A stretch of 64,000 nt of DNA, from assembly GCF_030542105.1 (NCBI RefSeq), contig NZ_JAUOFB010000006.1:107032-171031 (forward strand). Reading direction: 5' to 3'. The DNA is from Hymenobacter sp. BT730 (GTDB taxonomy: Bacteria; Bacteroidota; Bacteroidia; Cytophagales; Hymenobacteraceae). Numbering within the stretch: the first letter of the stretch is position 1; each line of letters begins with the position of its first letter. The notes below the pieces were generated by a model. The model saw nothing but the letters and a program-made list of their open reading frames with translations. It was not told the DNA's origin and made no database searches. A program made the position numbers and the translations under genes. Positions 8,892 to 17,590 of the stretch are shown in pieces.

Positions 8892-11800
8892 TTAGCTGCT
8901 TAAGGGCACACTCAGTAGCAGCTCGGTGCCTTGGCCCGGTGCGGTCCGGATTTCCAGTTTGCCGTGCAACGTTGCGGCGCGGGCCCGCATGTTGGCCAGA
9001 CCGTTGCCGCCACCCTGGGCAGGCGCTTTCATATCAAACCCTACCCCGTCGTCGCTCACTGTCAGTAGCAGGCGGTTGTGCTGGTGGTCGAGGTGAATGG
9101 TGGCTTGCTGACAGTTGGCGTACTTGGCCAGGTTGTTTATGGCTTCCTTGAAAAGCAGATAAAACTCCCGGCGGGCCCGCATTTGGAGGCGCAAGCCCTG
9201 CACCTCGGGCGTTACAGTAAACGAGAAGTCAATGCCACGGGCTTCCAGCACCTCGGAGGCAAAGATGCGCATGCGCGTGGTCACGGCTTCCATGGAATCA
9301 TGCGCGGGGTTGATAGCCCATACAATATCATCCATGGAGTCCAGCATACGGCGCGAGCTTTCCCCTATCTGATCCAGCAGCGCCGCTGCCTGCTCCGGGC
9401 GGTTTTCATGCTGATGGTTGCGGGCCAGCTGACTTAAAATGGAAATGCTGCTGAGTGTAGAGCCCATATCGTCGTGCAGGTCGCGGGCAATATGGTGGCG
9501 CACCCGCTCCAGGGCCAGCAGTTGCCGCACCCGCACCCGATATAGCAGAAACAGCACCGCAAAACCTGCCCAGCCGGCTACCACCCGAAACCACCATGTC
9601 TGGTACCAAGGCGGTGTCACCATAATTTTCAACTGGGCTCCCTGCTGGTTCCATACCCCGTCGTTGTTAGCAGCCCGCACCTGAAAGGTATAGGTACCGG
9701 GGTCCAGGTTGGTATACGTTGCCTCCTGGCGGGCGCCGGCCTCAATCCATTTTTCATCAAAGCCATGCAGTTTATACTGGAAGCTGTTCTTGGCAGGCAA
9801 CTGATAATTCAGGGCCGCAAACCCAATGGAAAAGAAGTTATCGTGTGGGCCCAGGTGCAGGGTACGCCGCTCCGTAATGCTGGTATCCAGGGGCACGGGC
9901 TGGTTGAACTTTCGAAAATCGGTGAGCACAACGGGTGGTACTACGGCATTGCTGGGTACTGTGGCGGGCAGAAAGCTCAGCAGCCCGTTGCTCCCGCCGA
10001 AGTACAGGCGGCCATCGGCGGCGCGCAGATAGGAGCCAGCGTTGAACTCGTCCTGTAGCAGCCCGTCGCGGGTATCGAAGGTGCGGAAGCGCTGCGTGGC
10101 GGGCGTAAAGCAGGCAATACCCAGGTTAGTGGATAGCCAGATGTTGCCGCGGTCATCTTCCGCCATACCATACACCACGTCATTAGGCAGGCCCTGCGGC
10201 TCCCGGAAAGTGGTGAAGAGGCCTTTTCCCAAGTCATCGAGGCGGTTCAGGCCGCCACCTTCGGTCCCAATCCATAAGGTACCGTTGCGGTCCTGCAGAA
10301 TGCAGCGCACAAAATTGCTGCTCAGGCTGCGGGGCTTGCCGGGCACGTTGCGGTAGGGCACGCACTTCCCGGTGCGCGCATCCAGCAGAACCAGCCCGCC
10401 ACCGCCAGTACCCACCCAAAGGCGTTGCTGCCGATCAGTGTACACCAGCCGTACATAGTTAGTCCCCAGGCTGGAGGCCGGCTGCCGGGGGTCGTCGCGG
10501 AATACGGTGCAGCGGCCGGTGACGGGGTCCAGTAGGTTCAGGCCGCCCTCCGTACTCACCCACAACTTACCGGATCCAGCCGGACTAATGGCCCGCACCG
10601 CATTGTCGCTGAGCCTGGCGGGCTCAGTAGATTGATGGCGGAGGTGCGTGATTTTGCCCGTAGCGGGGTTCAGGCAGTCGAGCCCACTGCGCTGAGTACC
10701 TATCCAGAGGCGGCCTTCAGTATCAAAGCACAGGGCCCTCACAAAATCCTCGCTCAGGCTCTGCGGCTGCCGGGGGTTGTGTCGGTACATCTGGCGCTGG
10801 CCGGTAGCAGGATTGTAGCTAATAACGCCCTGCGTTTCGGTACCGGCCCACAGGCGGTGTTGGGCATCTTCAGCTACGGCCCAAACGGGCTCCGGTTTTG
10901 CCGTCAGCGGCACCGGCACAAAGGCATTGGGGCGGGGCGAAAACGAGCTGACGCCGGCATCTGTCCCTACCCACAGCAACCCATTCCGATCCTGAAACAA
11001 TGCCTGCACCGTATTATCAGGCAGGGAGTAGCTATTGCCGGGGCGGTGCTGATAAACGGTAAAATCATTTGTAGTACGGTCCAGCAAATGCAGGCCTTCA
11101 GTAGTCCCTACCCAGAGTCTGCCCTGCTTGTCCTCTACCAGCGCGCGCACTTCGTTGCTGCGCAGACTCCGATTATTACGCGCATCATAGCGCCAAGTAG
11201 CGGGAGGTTGATGACCGGTGAGAGCTACGCGGCGCAGGCCATTGGTTTCGGTGCCCACCCAAAGCAAGCCGGCCTGATCGGGGTATAAGGTGGTAACTGC
11301 AGAGGAGGAAGACCAAGCCGGATGCCCCACTAATTGCTGCTGTGCAGTATCCAAATGGCACACCTGCCCGGCCCCGGTACCTACCCAGATGCGCCCCTGC
11401 GCATCTTGGGCAATGGCCCGAATGGAGTTAAGACGTGGGTTGGCCGGCGCGTTGCCGGGGTGGGCAAATAGCTGAAACCGGCCGGATTTGGGATTGTAGC
11501 GATGCAGCCCGCCTTCTGTGCCGGCCCATATCGTGCCCGACCGGTCGCAGAAAACGATGCGAACAAAGTCATCCGTTAGGGTGCCAGTCTGGCTTTCCTG
11601 GTGCTTGAAAACCCGGAATTTGCCCGTAATGGGGTCAAAGCGGTTCAGGCCGCCGCCGCCGGTGCCAATCCACAGGGCACCCTGCGCATCCACAGCCAAT
11701 GACAGGATAAAGTTGCTGCTCAGGCTCCCCACTTGTTGTGGGTCGTTGCGGAATACTTTGAAGGTGCTGCCATCGTAGCGGTTCAGGCCATCCTGGGTAC

Positions 11801-11975
11801 CCATCCAAAGAAAGCCGCGCCGGTCCTGCACCACACTGTACACGCTGTTTTCCGACAGGCCTTGCTCCGCAGTGAGGGTGCGGAACGTGAGAGGCATAGT
11901 AGGCTGGGCTGAGGAAATCCCCGCCAACAGGACCAGAAATGGCAGAAAGAGAGCAGGTAGAAAGCTACGGTTCAT
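8892..11975 (-). CDS. Two-component sensor kinase with periplasmic Reg_prop beta-propellers
   Basis: Sensor histidine kinase of about 1027 residues. I place the start at the ATG at 11975 because it begins a clean signal peptide (MNRSFLPALFLPFLVLLAG); the open frame runs 17 codons further upstream. The periplasmic part is a long series of two-component-regulator propeller repeats (repeated units such as LWVGTGGGGLNRFD), enough for two seven-bladed propellers, then a Y_Y_Y domain (YKLHGFDEKWIEAG) and one membrane helix (WWFRVVAGWAGFAVLFLLYR). Inside the cell are a HisKA_3 dimerisation domain with the phospho-accepting His in ARDLHDDMGSTLS and an HATPase domain with FKEAINNLAKYA (N box) and SDDGVGFD (G box). 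Architecture resembles Bacteroidota hybrid sensors, but the receiver and DNA-binding parts sit in the separate downstream gene. The ligand is unknown. Confidence 0.95.
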   Translation of the reverse strand: MNRSFLPALFLPFLVLLAGISSAQPTMPLTFRTLTAEQGLSENSVYSVVQDRRGFLWMGTQDGLNRYDGSTFKVFRNDPQQVGSLSSNFILSLAVDAQGALWIGTGGGGLNRFDPITGKFRVFKHQESQTGTLTDDFVRIVFCDRSGTIWAGTEGGLHRYNPKSGRFQLFAHPGNAPANPRLNSIRAIAQDAQGRIWVGTGAGQVCHLDTAQQQLVGHPAWSSSSAVTTLYPDQAGLLWVGTETNGLRRVALTGHQPPATWRYDARNNRSLRSNEVRALVEDKQGRLWVGTTEGLHLLDRTTNDFTVYQHRPGNSYSLPDNTVQALFQDRNGLLWVGTDAGVSSFSPRPNAFVPVPLTAKPEPVWAVAEDAQHRLWAGTETQGVISYNPATGQRQMYRHNPRQPQSLSEDFVRALCFDTEGRLWIGTQRSGLDCLNPATGKITHLRHQSTEPARLSDNAVRAISPAGSGKLWVSTEGGLNLLDPVTGRCTVFRDDPRQPASSLGTNYVRLVYTDRQQRLWVGTGGGGLVLLDARTGKCVPYRNVPGKPRSLSSNFVRCILQDRNGTLWIGTEGGGLNRLDDLGKGLFTTFREPQGLPNDVVYGMAEDDRGNIWLSTNLGIACFTPATQRFRTFDTRDGLLQDEFNAGSYLRAADGRLYFGGSNGLLSFLPATVPSNAVVPPVVLTDFRKFNQPVPLDTSITERRTLHLGPHDNFFSIGFAALNYQLPAKNSFQYKLHGFDEKWIEAGARQEATYTNLDPGTYTFQVRAANNDGVWNQQGAQLKIMVTPPWYQTWWFRVVAGWAGFAVLFLLYRVRVRQLLALERVRHHIARDLHDDMGSTLSSISILSQLARNHQHENRPEQAAALLDQIGESSRRMLDSMDDIVWAINPAHDSMEAVTTRMRIFASEVLEARGIDFSFTVTPEVQGLRLQMRARREFYLLFKEAINNLAKYANCQQATIHLDHQHNRLLLTVSDDGVGFDMKAPAQGGGNGLANMRARAATLHGKLEIRTAPGQGTELLLSVPLSS

Positions 11976-12014
11976 GCTGATTTGGCGAGCACCCACAATG
12001 CAGGGCCGGCTCGT

Positions 12015-12022
12015 CAAAGCTA
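12015..12022 (-). promoter_or_regulatory. Candidate -7 box for the sensor kinase gene
   Basis: Minus-strand TAGCTTTG fits the Bacteroidota -7 consensus TAnnTTTG and lies 39 bases before the chosen ATG at 11975. This supports the shorter start: the 5' ATG of the open frame at 12026 would lie at or upstream of the transcription start. No convincing -33 TTTG was seen. Confidence 0.45.
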
Positions 12023-12134
12023 GCAAAATAGGTGGCTGGCGCTACTCCTGCCGTGCCCAGGTTTTTCAACTAAGCAATTTCGCAATTATGATTAGGAGAA
12101 TACTCTCCGAAACATGCTTCCACTTATGGTTAGC

Positions 12135-12521
12135 TCACAGACTCAACCATTCATTATGTGGTGGCTCACCACAATAGTAGACAATGTCACATTCTCCAAA
12201 TATCAGTACGATACCCTCTGCATAGGGCCCGATTTGATCTAGTGCCATTGCAACAGACATTTCCTTTCCATCCAATTTCTTATCAACAGAAATGATATAA
12301 CAATTGGGTGCCTTTGATAGTCTCGCAACCTGTTTTAGAATATCCTCCTTATAAAATGCATTTGCTCTCCTGAGTTTACTGTACTCGAAATCCTGTCCGT
12401 GGTAAAGCATGTTGAGGAATTCACCTCGGCGCTTCGGTTTCTCAATAAAGCTTAGGTATCGTTGACATTTATTACTGACCACATATTTATTAATAAAGAC
12501 TGTTTCTAAAGCGAAATTCAT
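12135..12521 (-). CDS. Hypothetical protein, AT-rich orphan
   Basis: A 128-residue soluble-looking protein of unknown function, with no signal peptide or membrane segment. The N-terminal half is basic and helical (SFIEKPKRRGEFLNMLYHG, EYSKLRRANAFY). The C-terminal half looks like an alpha/beta core (CYIISVDKKLDGKEMSVAMA, GIVLIFGECDIVYYCGE). From memory, similar proteins with a PKRRGxFL motif and a later LDGxEM motif occur scattered across bacteria; I cannot name the family. The DNA is much poorer in GC (about 33% in one 60-base line) than its neighbours, which suggests later acquisition or relaxed selection. It lies between the aspS terminator and the sensor kinase promoter, so it is probably transcribed alone. 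Confidence 0.75.
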   Translation of the reverse strand: MNFALETVFINKYVVSNKCQRYLSFIEKPKRRGEFLNMLYHGQDFEYSKLRRANAFYKEDILKQVARLSKAPNCYIISVDKKLDGKEMSVAMALDQIGPYAEGIVLIFGECDIVYYCGEPPHNEWLSL

Positions 12522-12542
12522 AAACTGAAGGTAAGAGAAACA

Positions 12543-12572
12543 AAAAACGGCGCTACTAAGGGCGCCGTTTTT
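12543..12572 (-). terminator. aspS terminator
   Basis: Perfect 11-base inverted repeat (12543-12553 and 12562-12572) with GC core ACGGCGC, followed by a T-run on the minus strand 25 bases after the aspS stop. The A/T flanks also allow termination in the other direction. Confidence 0.85.
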
Positions 12573-12597
12573 AATAGCAACAAAAGTATCAGAACTA

Positions 12598-14361
12598 TTA
12601 CTTAGCTACCACCGCCGTCTTAATACTCAACTCCTTTAGCTGCACCTCTGAAATAGTTGAAGGCGAATCAATCATGACGTCGCGGCCCGAGTTGTTTTTG
12701 GGGAAGGCAATAAAGTCCCGGATGGAGTCGGCACCGCCGAAGAGCGAGCAGAGACGGTCGAAGCCGAAGGCAATACCGCCGTGGGGTGGCGCGCCGTACT
12801 CAAAGGCATCGAGCAGGAAGCCGAACTGCGCTTTGGCCTCTTCATCGGAGAAGCCCAATAGCGAGAACATGCGGGCCTGCACGGCACGGTCGTGAATCCG
12901 GATGGACCCGCCGCCCACTTCCACGCCGTTTATCACCATGTCGTAGGCGTTGGCGCGCACCTGGCCAATGGTTTCGGGGTTATCGAGCAGCGCTACATCC
13001 TCGGGCTTGGGCGAGGTGAACGGGTGGTGCATGGCGAAGTAGCGGCCTTCTTCCTCAATGTATTCCAGCAGCGGGAAATCGACTACCCACAGGGCGGAGA
13101 AGGTGTCTTTGTCGCGCAGGCCCATGCGCTGGCCCATTTCCAGGCGTAGCTCGCTTAGGGCTTTGCGGGTTTTGTTGGAGTCGCCGGCCAGAATCAGCAG
13201 CAGGTCGCCGGGGTTGGCGTTGAAGGCGGCTTTCCACTTCTGCAGCTCTTCCTGGGAGTAGAATTTGTCTACCGATGATTTTACGGTGCCATCGGGCTCC
13301 ACGCGGGCGTACACCAGGCCGGTGGCTCCCACCTGTGGGCGCTTCACGAAGTCCGTCAGCTCATCCAGCTGCTTGCGGGTGTACACGGCGGAGTTGATGG
13401 CATTGATGCCTACTACCAGACCGGCGTTATCGAACACGGGGAAGCCCTGGCCTTTTACCAGGTCATTCAGCTCCACAAACTTCATTTCGAAGCGCGTGTC
13501 GGGCTTGTCGTTGCCGTAGTAGCGCATGGCATCGGCGTAGGTCATGCGGGGCAGGGTGCCAATATCGAGGCCCTTCACTTCCTGAAACAGGTACTGCACC
13601 AGCCCTTCAAACGTGTTGAGGATGTCTTCCTGCTCCACAAAGGACATTTCGCAGTCAATCTGCGTGAACTCGGGCTGACGGTCGGCGCGCAGGTCTTCGT
13701 CGCGGAAGCACTTCACAATCTGGAAGTAGCGGTCGAAACCCGACACCATTAGCAGCTGCTTGAAAGTCTGGGGCGACTGCGGCAAGGCGTAAAACTCGCC
13801 GGGGTTCATGCGGGAGGGCACCACAAAGTCGCGGGCACCTTCTGGGGTGCTTTTGATGAGCACGGGGGTTTCTACTTCAATGAACTCCTGGCCATCGAGG
13901 TAGCGGCGGGTGGCCTGGGCCACGCGGTGGCGCAGCATCAGGTTCTGGCGCACGGGGTTGCGGCGCAGGTCCAGGTAGCGGTATTTCATCCGCAGGTCGT
14001 CGCCGCCGTCGGTTTCGTCTTCAATGAGGAAAGGCGGCAGCTTGGCGGGGTTCAGCACCTCCAGCTGCTCCACCCGGATTTCAATGGCCCCGGTGGGCAT
14101 TTTGTCGTTTTTGGAGTAGCGCTCAGCCACTTTACCGGTCACGCAAATCACAAATTCGCGGCCCAGCTCCCGGCCTTTCGCGCGGATTTCCTCGCTCTCC
14201 ACGCCTTCTTCCAAAGCCAGTTGGGTGAGGCCATACCGGTCGCGCAGCACAATCCAGAAGATACCGCCAGCGTCGCGGGTGCGCTGTACCCAGCCGCAAA
14301 GCGTAACGGTTTGGCCAATATGGTCGGGGCGAAGTTCGCCACAGGTGTGCGTACGGAGCAT
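12598..14361 (-). CDS. aspS: Aspartyl-tRNA synthetase
   Basis: Class II aminoacyl-tRNA synthetase charging tRNA-Asp, 587 residues, the length of the bacterial form with the GAD insertion domain. The N-terminal OB fold (residues about 1-110) starts [17 protein letters not shown]. Motif 2 is [20 protein letters not shown], and motif 3 is [18 protein letters not shown] near the C-terminus. The bacterial insertion (about 290-420) is present. It appears to be a single-gene transcript: a TATCTTTG -7 box lies upstream and a strong terminator downstream. Whether it is discriminating or also charges tRNA-Asn cannot be decided here, since gatCAB was not seen in the window. Confidence 0.97.
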   Translation of the reverse strand: MLRTHTCGELRPDHIGQTVTLCGWVQRTRDAGGIFWIVLRDRYGLTQLALEEGVESEEIRAKGRELGREFVICVTGKVAERYSKNDKMPTGAIEIRVEQLEVLNPAKLPPFLIEDETDGGDDLRMKYRYLDLRRNPVRQNLMLRHRVAQATRRYLDGQEFIEVETPVLIKSTPEGARDFVVPSRMNPGEFYALPQSPQTFKQLLMVSGFDRYFQIVKCFRDEDLRADRQPEFTQIDCEMSFVEQEDILNTFEGLVQYLFQEVKGLDIGTLPRMTYADAMRYYGNDKPDTRFEMKFVELNDLVKGQGFPVFDNAGLVVGINAINSAVYTRKQLDELTDFVKRPQVGATGLVYARVEPDGTVKSSVDKFYSQEELQKWKAAFNANPGDLLLILAGDSNKTRKALSELRLEMGQRMGLRDKDTFSALWVVDFPLLEYIEEEGRYFAMHHPFTSPKPEDVALLDNPETIGQVRANAYDMVINGVEVGGGSIRIHDRAVQARMFSLLGFSDEEAKAQFGFLLDAFEYGAPPHGGIAFGFDRLCSLFGGADSIRDFIAFPKNNSGRDVMIDSPSTISEVQLKELSIKTAVVAK

Positions 14362-14401
14362 AAACAGAGATAGTCAGATGAAAAGAGCCGGCGGCCCGCC
14401 G

Positions 14402-14409
14402 CAAAGATA
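14402..14409 (-). promoter_or_regulatory. Candidate aspS -7 box
   Basis: Minus-strand TATCTTTG, an exact match to TAnnTTTG, 40 bases before the aspS ATG. The -33 element is not obvious. Confidence 0.55.
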
Positions 14410-14626
14410 GAAGACCGGGGCGGGCGTACCACACGCCTGCCCACAAGCTTGTTGATTTTGCGGCCGATGGGCGAACTTACACCGCCCATGCCCTGGTGAC
14501 GCAGATTTTAGAGCAACACAGGAATTTAAGCACACCCCCGCTATGAAAACAAGGTAGAGCCGGCCTCCTACCCCAAGCCTTCCAACGGCCTCAACCGCGC
14601 CCGGAAGTCGTTTATCTTAATCCTTA
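14410..14626. other. Intergenic stretch upstream of aspS, nothing recognised
   Basis: The aspS-to-14886 gap is about 520 bases. This left part holds no gene, tRNA or repeat that I can recognise. A TATCTTAA sequence at 14613-14620 on the plus strand, a weak match to the -7 consensus, immediately precedes the short frame described next. Confidence 0.5.
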
Positions 14627-14716
14627 ATGGGAAACATGGAGAAAGAAGGTCACTCCGCCGAAAACGTGAGGGCGCTTACTGAGAAAAAGGCATCACCCCA
14701 AACAGGAACCTCATAG
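14627..14716 (+). CDS. Candidate 29-residue small protein
   Basis: A short open frame of 29 codons ending in TAG at 14714-14716. The product is hydrophilic and charged: MGNMEKEGHSAENVRALTEK, then a nine-residue tail ending in GTS. It is bracketed by a -7-like TATCTTAA 7 bases upstream, which would make its mRNA nearly leaderless, and a short hairpin with T-run right behind the stop. The arrangement, promoter then short frame then hairpin, is what supports it; there is no recognised family. It could also be the visible part of a small non-coding RNA of about 110 bases. Confidence 0.35.
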   Translation: MGNMEKEGHSAENVRALTEKKASPQTGTS

Positions 14717-14717
14717 C

Positions 14718-14747
14718 AAGCCCGGTCGTTATGAGTCGGGTTTTCGT
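14718..14747 (+). terminator. Weak terminator-like hairpin
   Basis: Arms AAGCCCG (14718-14724) and CGGGTTT (14737-14743) pair over seven positions with one G-T wobble and run into TTTTCGTTT on the plus strand. It would end a short transcript starting near 14620. Confidence 0.5.
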
Positions 14748-14885
14748 TTATAGGAGCACTTTGCTACACTTGTTGAAATATTCGCGTATACGCCGCTCAA
14801 AGCAACATTTTCAAGTTTGGCCCGACTTCTGCAAAGACCGTTAGTACGGGCGGTTGCTCGCTTCCTTAGCCTTCTCTACATTCTT

Positions 14886-15350
14886 ATGAAACGTTTCGCA
14901 ATTCTTGCCCTCGCTACTGCTCTCAGCTTCTCCGCCGCGCAGGCTCAGACTAAAATTAAAACGAAGGCCAAAGACGAAGATGCCTCGGTGAAATCGAAAA
15001 GCACCACGCACGACTCGGTGGTGCTCAGCGGCCCTATTAAGCGGGTAGAAACGCTTTCCGGCATCGATGTATATCCCAACGCCAGCACCAACACCATTCT
15101 GCTCAGCTTTACGCAGCAGTTCACCGTGCCTGGCACCTTAGTGATGACTAACTACAAAAACGAACCGATTTACACCACGCCGCTGGATCCGGCCAACAAC
15201 ACCGGCCAGCCGGTAGACCTGGGCCGCATCCCGGCCGGCACCTACCTGGTAGAAGCCAAAACCGGCAACTATGTGTACTGGAAGAAAGTGCGCATTAAAT
15301 ACCCCACGGTAGCCAGCAGCAGCACCAAAAAGAAAAAGCATCGTCGCTAA
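14886..15350 (+). CDS. Small secreted protein built around a T9SS-CTD-like domain
   Basis: A 154-residue exported protein. I place the start at the ATG at 14886 because it opens a clear signal peptide (MKRFAILALATALSFSAAQA, cleavage before QTK); the open frame extends 23 codons further upstream. After a Lys/Asp/Ser-rich spacer, residues about 60-140 read like a single small beta-sandwich: SGIDVYPNASTNTILLSF, then LGRIPAGTYLVEA, the same order of motifs as the T9SS type A sorting domain (YPNP...G.Y.l). The tail is strongly basic (KKKKHRR). There is no other domain, so this is either a free-standing CTD-like protein or a distant structural relative. Its function is unknown. It is followed by its own terminator. 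Confidence 0.8.
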   Translation: MKRFAILALATALSFSAAQAQTKIKTKAKDEDASVKSKSTTHDSVVLSGPIKRVETLSGIDVYPNASTNTILLSFTQQFTVPGTLVMTNYKNEPIYTTPLDPANNTGQPVDLGRIPAGTYLVEAKTGNYVYWKKVRIKYPTVASSSTKKKKHRR

Positions 15351-15373
15351 TCGGCTTTTTGCTATCGAATTGC

Positions 15374-15409
15374 AGCCTCCGCAGCCAGCCTGGTTTCGGA
15401 GGCTTTTCT
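15374..15409 (+). terminator. Terminator after the small secreted protein
   Basis: Arms AGCCTCCG (15374-15381) and CGGAGGCT (15397-15404), perfect over 8 bases, followed by TTTTCTTT on the plus strand. Confidence 0.75.
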
Positions 15410-15504
15410 TTACGGCCGCGCACGGTAGCTGCTGCCTTTCCCGTTTTTCACCCAGATTGCAGCGCCGAAATGCCTTGCCTCCGGCTCCTTCCCTTTTCCA
15501 ACTT

Positions 15505-16068
15505 ATGAAACTCCGCCTTTTTTCCTCCCTCTTGCTGGTCTTCTTACTGACGTTGACAGCTTTGGCTGGTCCGCGCCCCAAACTCAAGAAAACCTCCATT
15601 AATAACCGCATCAGCCTGGGAGTGCCCGTGGGTTTTATCCCGCTGCCCGATGAAGGCATTGCCGCCAAGTTTCCCGCTCCGCGCAAGCCGTTGGCCGTAT
15701 TCAGCGACCCAAGTGGCCGCACGGATTTGAGTGTGGCCCAAAAGCAAACGCCCTTCACCAGTCAGGACTATGGCTTGCTGTTGAAAGTGTACAAAGCCAG
15801 CATTCAGAATATGTATACCAAAGTCGAATTCCTGGCCGAAGACATTCGCACCATCAACAAGCGGGATTTTGTGGTGCTGGAATTCATTTCCACCCTCTCC
15901 GATACGCGCCGCAACGGTAACCTGGCACCTATTCGCCGCTACCAGATGGTACAGTATGCCATTGATGGTGACCAATTGGTGGTATTCACCTTCACGGCGC
16001 CAGTGGAAGATCAACCCAAATGGCAGCCCACGGCGCAGGCCATTATGCAGAGCATTTCTATGAAATAG
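15505..16068 (+). CDS. Secreted hypothetical protein
   Basis: A 187-residue exported protein of unknown function. The start is the ATG at 15505, which opens the signal peptide MKLRLFSSLLLVFLLTLTALA; the open frame runs 45 codons upstream into the preceding terminator, which is unlikely to be translated. The mature part has a mixed alpha/beta pattern: INNRISLGVPVGFIPLPDEG, VFSDPSGRTDLSVAQKQ, then LLKVYKASIQNMYTKVEFLA and a C-terminal ending typical of a PsbP/Mog1-like fold (QLVVFTFTAPVEDQPKWQP, AQAIMQSISM). The fold suggestion is inference. It is not evidently in operon with tadA, because a DnaA-box cluster lies between. Confidence 0.75.
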   Translation: MKLRLFSSLLLVFLLTLTALAGPRPKLKKTSINNRISLGVPVGFIPLPDEGIAAKFPAPRKPLAVFSDPSGRTDLSVAQKQTPFTSQDYGLLLKVYKASIQNMYTKVEFLAEDIRTINKRDFVVLEFISTLSDTRRNGNLAPIRRYQMVQYAIDGDQLVVFTFTAPVEDQPKWQPTAQAIMQSISMK

Positions 16069-16077
16069 CAAGGCCGC

Positions 16078-16157
16078 TGTGGATAGTTAGAATCATTTTC
16101 CTGATTTTTGAAAATATATTCTGTCAATTATCCACATATCCACAACACTTATCCACA
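16078..16157. promoter_or_regulatory. DnaA-box cluster (possible replication origin or DnaA-control site)
   Basis: Two exact TTATCCACA boxes at 16128-16136 and 16149-16157 face the same way, with ATATCCACA (one mismatch) between them at 16136-16144. A fourth box faces the other way at 16078-16086 (TGTGGATAG, one mismatch to the reverse consensus). The roughly 40 bases between the outer boxes are strongly AT-rich (GATTTTTGAAAATATATT). This is the usual layout of a DnaA-binding, DNA-unwinding region. It sits between two plus-strand genes and has no coding use if tadA starts at 16168. Confidence 0.65.
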
Positions 16158-16167
16158 TCCCTTTTCC

Positions 16168-16614
16168 GTGACACTTTCCCTTTATTCCGATGAGCAATAC
16201 ATGCGCGAGGCGCTAAAGCAGGCGCAGTATGCGCTGACGGAAGAGGAAATTCCGATTGGGGCGGTAGTGGTGATGGACCGGCAGATTATTGCCCGCGCCT
16301 ACAACCAGACGGAAAAGCTGCACGACGTAACAGCCCACGCCGAAATGCTGGCCCTAACCGCCGCGGCTAATCATGTCGGCAACAAATACCTTTCCGACTG
16401 TACCCTGTATGTAACCGTAGAGCCCTGCGTGATGTGCGCGGGCGCCAGCTTCTGGGCCCAGGTAAAGCGCGTGGTATATGGCGCCTCCGAGGACAAGCGC
16501 GGCTTCCGGCGGCACGGCAACCTCTTACACCCACGCACGGAGCTGGTTAGTGGTATTATGGCCAACGAATGCGCGGCCCTGATGCAGGAGTTTTTCGCCC
16601 GCAAGCGTAAATAA
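16168..16614 (+). CDS. tadA: tRNA(adenine-34) deaminase
   Basis: Zinc deaminase converting A34 to inosine in the tRNA-Arg anticodon. The 148-residue product carries HAEMLAL (zinc His and catalytic Glu) and EPCVMCAGA (two zinc Cys), and the family's RRHGNLLH-type region near the C-terminus. I chose the GTG at 16168 because it gives about 11 residues before MREALKQA, as in E. coli TadA, and leaves the DnaA boxes outside the gene. The ATG at 16201 is the alternative; the longest frame begins at a TTG at 16108 inside the box cluster and is unlikely. A general cytidine/deoxycytidylate or guanine deaminase is less likely given the motifs. Confidence 0.92.
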   Translation: MTLSLYSDEQYMREALKQAQYALTEEEIPIGAVVVMDRQIIARAYNQTEKLHDVTAHAEMLALTAAANHVGNKYLSDCTLYVTVEPCVMCAGASFWAQVKRVVYGASEDKRGFRRHGNLLHPRTELVSGIMANECAALMQEFFARKRK

Positions 16615-16714
16615 TCTACTTTTGGCGCCGCTGCTGCCCGCGCATCGTAACCCAAACGGCCCGGCGGCGGTTAGTAGATAATTCCCTCCATCCTTCACTA
16701 AAACTCCTTTCGCT

Positions 16715-17323
<609 letters not shown>

Positions 17324-17354
17324 CCATTGGCTGCTGACCACTCAGCAGCTATCT

Positions 17355-17391
17355 ACGGACCCGGCCGACTTGTGCGACCGGGTCCGTTTTT
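17355..17391 (+). terminator. sodA terminator
   Basis: Arms ACGGACCCGG (17355-17364) and CCGGGTCCGT (17378-17387), perfect over 10 bases, followed by TTTTTCGTTT on the plus strand. Confidence 0.88.
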
Positions 17392-17590
17392 CGTTTATAT
17401 AAATCTTGCATTCAGCATCTGATCATTGCCTTTGCCATAACAAGTAAAGAGCTGGCGCACCAGATAATCGGATTGATTGTTGTATGATATCCTGTGCTTA
17501 GATCGGTCTTTTCCTCATCCTATCAGAACGTCTATTTCTGACTGATATCCTCCATTATATCCTCTCCCTTTCTGTATCTTTCTCTTCTCT

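Noticed and set aside
10632..11288. 218-residue plus-strand frame opposite the sensor kinase
   Set aside because: Antisense shadow; the repeat structure of the propellers generates long open frames on the other strand.
9000..12000. Repeated DNA within the sensor kinase taken as tandem repeat or CRISPR-like array
   Set aside because: The periodicity is protein-level propeller repeats with diverged DNA, not direct repeats with spacers.
16108..16167. N-terminal extension of tadA starting at TTG 16108
   Set aside because: The extra residues have no counterpart in TadA and the DNA is the DnaA-box cluster.
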